The notes beneath the pieces are model-generated. The model had not been told where the DNA came from. It searched no databases and saw nothing but the letters and a program-made list of their open reading frames with translations. Positions 7,186 through 8,137 of a DNA stretch of 8,137 nucleotides are shown here, piece after piece. Source of the stretch: Bacillota bacterium (GTDB lineage: Bacteria; Bacillota; Clostridia; Clostridiales; Clostridiaceae); NCBI GenBank assembly GCA_023435985.1, contig JAEZKY010000215.1, positions 1 to 8,137 on the forward strand. Direction: 5' to 3'. A program made the translations under genes and the position numbers. Numbering within the stretch: the first letter of the stretch is position 1; each line of letters opens with the position of its first letter.

Positions 7186-7202
7186 AATTTCTCTTCCTTT
7201 CT

Positions 7203-7814
7203 TTAGTTATCTTGTGTCTTCGCCCCATTTATAAACAACTCTATAATTTGAGCTTTTGATACATCTATATTAATATCTTCATTTCCATAAGTACTTGACA
7301 TAAAATAATTCATATATAGGAATTGAAAGTTTCTTGCCATTATTGTTAAAGGAATATCTTTTCTAAGTTGATTCTTATCTTGTGCTTCCTTTATAACATC
7401 TGAAATCAAATTCTCCAGTCCACTTCTATGAGGATTGTTAATAGGATTAGAATTAAACAGTTTCTGCATTCTATACTTAAAATAAATTGCTGTAAATTCG
7501 ATGTCATTTCGAAATATATGATTTATAAAATCTAAAATACTATTTATGGTTTCTTTTATATCTCCATTTTCTTTAAAATTTTCACTAACCTCACTAAGAT
7601 TATTACCATAATTATTTATTAGAGACTGAAAGTATCCTGATAATATAGACTCTTTATCTTGAAAATAATTATATAATGTACCTTTAGAAACATCTGATTT
7701 TTCTGCTATTTCCTCCATATATGTTTCTTGAAATCCTTTTTCTTTAAAAAGAGCTAATGCACTATCAATTATAGTCTCTTTAGTTATCTCCTTTTTACGT
7801 TCTCTTCTATTCAT
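7203..7814 (-). CDS. TetR-family transcriptional repressor
   Basis: This 203-residue one-component repressor has an N-terminal three-helix DNA-binding domain (about 8-57). It contains TIIDSALALFKEKGFQET, then MEEIAEKSDVSKGTLYNYF and KESIL, the hallmark HTH of the family. The rest is a helical, divergent ligand-binding/dimer domain, so the inducer cannot be read. Length is typical. AAGGAG lies 8 nt before the ATG at 7814. It is the first gene of a two-gene operon with the PEP-synthase-like enzyme (17-bp gap). It most likely represses itself and the enzyme by binding the palindromes at 7870-7912 and is released by a toxic small molecule. The decayed exporter beyond the enzyme fits a drug-response locus. 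Confidence 0.94.
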   Translation of the reverse strand: MNRRERKKEITKETIIDSALALFKEKGFQETYMEEIAEKSDVSKGTLYNYFQDKESILSGYFQSLINNYGNNLSEVSENFKENGDIKETINSILDFINHIFRNDIEFTAIYFKYRMQKLFNSNPINNPHRSGLENLISDVIKEAQDKNQLRKDIPLTIMARNFQFLYMNYFMSSTYGNEDINIDVSKAQIIELFINGAKTQDN

Positions 7815-7869
7815 CTTTATAACTCCTTCTAAAATAATTATTTTTTAAATTAGAAATAAAATTATACCT

Positions 7870-7912
7870 AGTATACTTTTGAACTAAGTATAATTATACA
7901 CTAAGTTGAACT
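7870..7912. promoter_or_regulatory. Probable TetR operator cluster
   Basis: Upstream of the repressor gene lie several nested symmetric elements: AGTATACT (7870-7877), the perfect 12-bp GTATAATTATAC (7888-7899), two copies of ACTAAGT (7883-7889 and 7900-7906; each an ACT-N-AGT near-palindrome) and two copies of TTGAACT (7879-7885 and 7906-7912). This density 55-100 bp before a TetR-family start, overlapping promoter-like hexamers, is what an autoregulatory operator looks like. Which element is bound cannot be told from one sequence. Confidence 0.5.
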
Positions 7913-7926
7913 TATCTAAAAGTCAA
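7893..7926 (-). promoter_or_regulatory. Candidate promoter of the TetR/phosphotransferase operon
   Basis: On the minus strand a good -35 (TTGACT, 7926-7921) and a perfect -10 (TATAAT, 7898-7893) are present, but 22 bp apart. At normal 17-bp spacing the -35 pairs with a poor TAGTGT (7903-7898), and the TATAAT pairs with a poor TTTTAG. Either is possible. The TATAAT is embedded in the 12-bp palindrome, so repressor binding would occlude it. Confidence 0.4.
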
Positions 7927-8018
7927 TAATATTTATTATGCATTTTTAGTTTATTGTTCAAAACACTTCAGGTAGACCATCCATAAAGTGATAATGTCAT
8001 GTTTTATAAAAGTCAGTA

Positions 8019-8058
8019 CCACCCGTAAAACGGGTGGCTTGCACTACGCCTAAAAGGC
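8019..8058. mobile_element. IS200/IS605-type end-like hairpin pair
   Basis: An 8-bp stem with an AAA loop (CCACCCGT / ACGGGTGG, 8019-8037) is followed after 10 nt by a smaller GCCT-AAA-AGGC stem (8048-8058). The GC-rich stems stand out from the surrounding AT-rich DNA. From memory, ACCACCCGT..ACGGGTGG followed by GCCTAAAAGGC is typical of subterminal palindromes of IS200/IS605 elements and their transposase-less derivatives in clostridia. No tnpA or tnpB frame is visible, so this is either the end of an element lying to the right or an isolated relic. A terminator is a less likely reading because the U-run after the first stem is poor on both strands. Confidence 0.45.
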
Positions 8059-8110
8059 TAAAAAATATATAAAAGCGTTTTTTTGATTAAAACTGTTCAT
8101 ATATTTTTTA
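8059..8110. repeat. 12-bp AT-rich inverted repeat
   Basis: TAAAAAATATAT (8059-8070) and ATATATTTTTTA (8099-8110) are exact reverse complements around a 28-nt loop that itself contains AAAAGCGTTTT. The repeat starts exactly where the smaller GC-rich stem ends, so it may be part of the same element-end structure. AT-only repeats have low significance in such DNA. Confidence 0.45.
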
Positions 8111-8137
8111 ATTATGAGGTTATCTTAATATTTTAAA

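Larger units (their letters stand above)
7927..8137. other. Gene-free right end
   Basis: No open frame with a start and a ribosome binding site is seen on either strand from 7927 to the right edge. The stretch holds a GC-rich hairpin pair at 8019-8058 and an AT-rich inverted repeat at 8059-8110. It probably separates the TetR operon from an unrelated gene or mobile element outside the window. Confidence 0.6.

Noticed and set aside
7964..7990. CACTT/AAGTG hairpin and short frame ending MDGLPEVF on the minus strand
   Set aside because: A 5-bp stem around a 17-nt loop is not significant, and the frame is interrupted a few codons upstream by a stop with no start signal.
1..8137. CRISPR array, tRNA or rRNA genes
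   Set aside because: I saw no regularly spaced repeats, cloverleaf-like sequence or rRNA-like stretch on either strand.

Overview
The window is AT-rich with tight operons, strong AGGAG-type ribosome binding sites and proteins that read as Firmicutes. It looks like chromosomal DNA of a Clostridium-like bacterium; this is inferred from composition and protein style, not from a marker gene. It holds two unrelated minus-strand modules, with a plus-strand regulator between them.

Left module (1-4368): a CUT1-family carbohydrate ABC importer on the minus strand, in the order substrate-binding lipoprotein (1758-3047), MalF-type permease (760-1680), MalG-type permease (1-743, running off the left edge). 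An 11-bp hairpin with a short T-run lies between the binding-protein gene and the permeases and probably sets their ratio. A roughly 470-bp control region separates the importer from a divergent AraC-family regulator (start best placed at 3520). That region holds a near-consensus catabolite-repression (cre) site just before the regulator start, a perfect 12-bp palindrome and a spaced GTACGGYTAT repeat. No ATPase gene is visible, so the importer probably uses one encoded elsewhere. The likely logic is sugar sensed by the AraC protein, with the importer switched on and CcpA overlaying repression.

Right module (about 4379-7926): a TetR-family repressor (7203-7814) followed after 17 bp by an 884-residue PEP-synthase-like protein (4531-7185). 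The latter has the domain order of rifampicin phosphotransferases: N-terminal ATP-grasp, a long middle domain, a C-terminal swivelling phospho-His domain and no PEP-binding barrel. Directly downstream on the same strand is a short start-less frame that I read as the decayed N-terminus of a DHA2 (EmrB/QacA-type) drug exporter. This resembles the yvkA-yvkB-yvkC gene set of Bacillus subtilis (from memory) with the exporter lost, suggesting an antibiotic-modification locus reduced to repressor plus enzyme.

Right end (7815-8137): no gene. It contains the TetR-operon promoter/operator region with stacked palindromes, then a GC-rich hairpin pair resembling an IS200/IS605-type element end, and a 12-bp AT-rich inverted repeat. 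No transposase frame is in the window.
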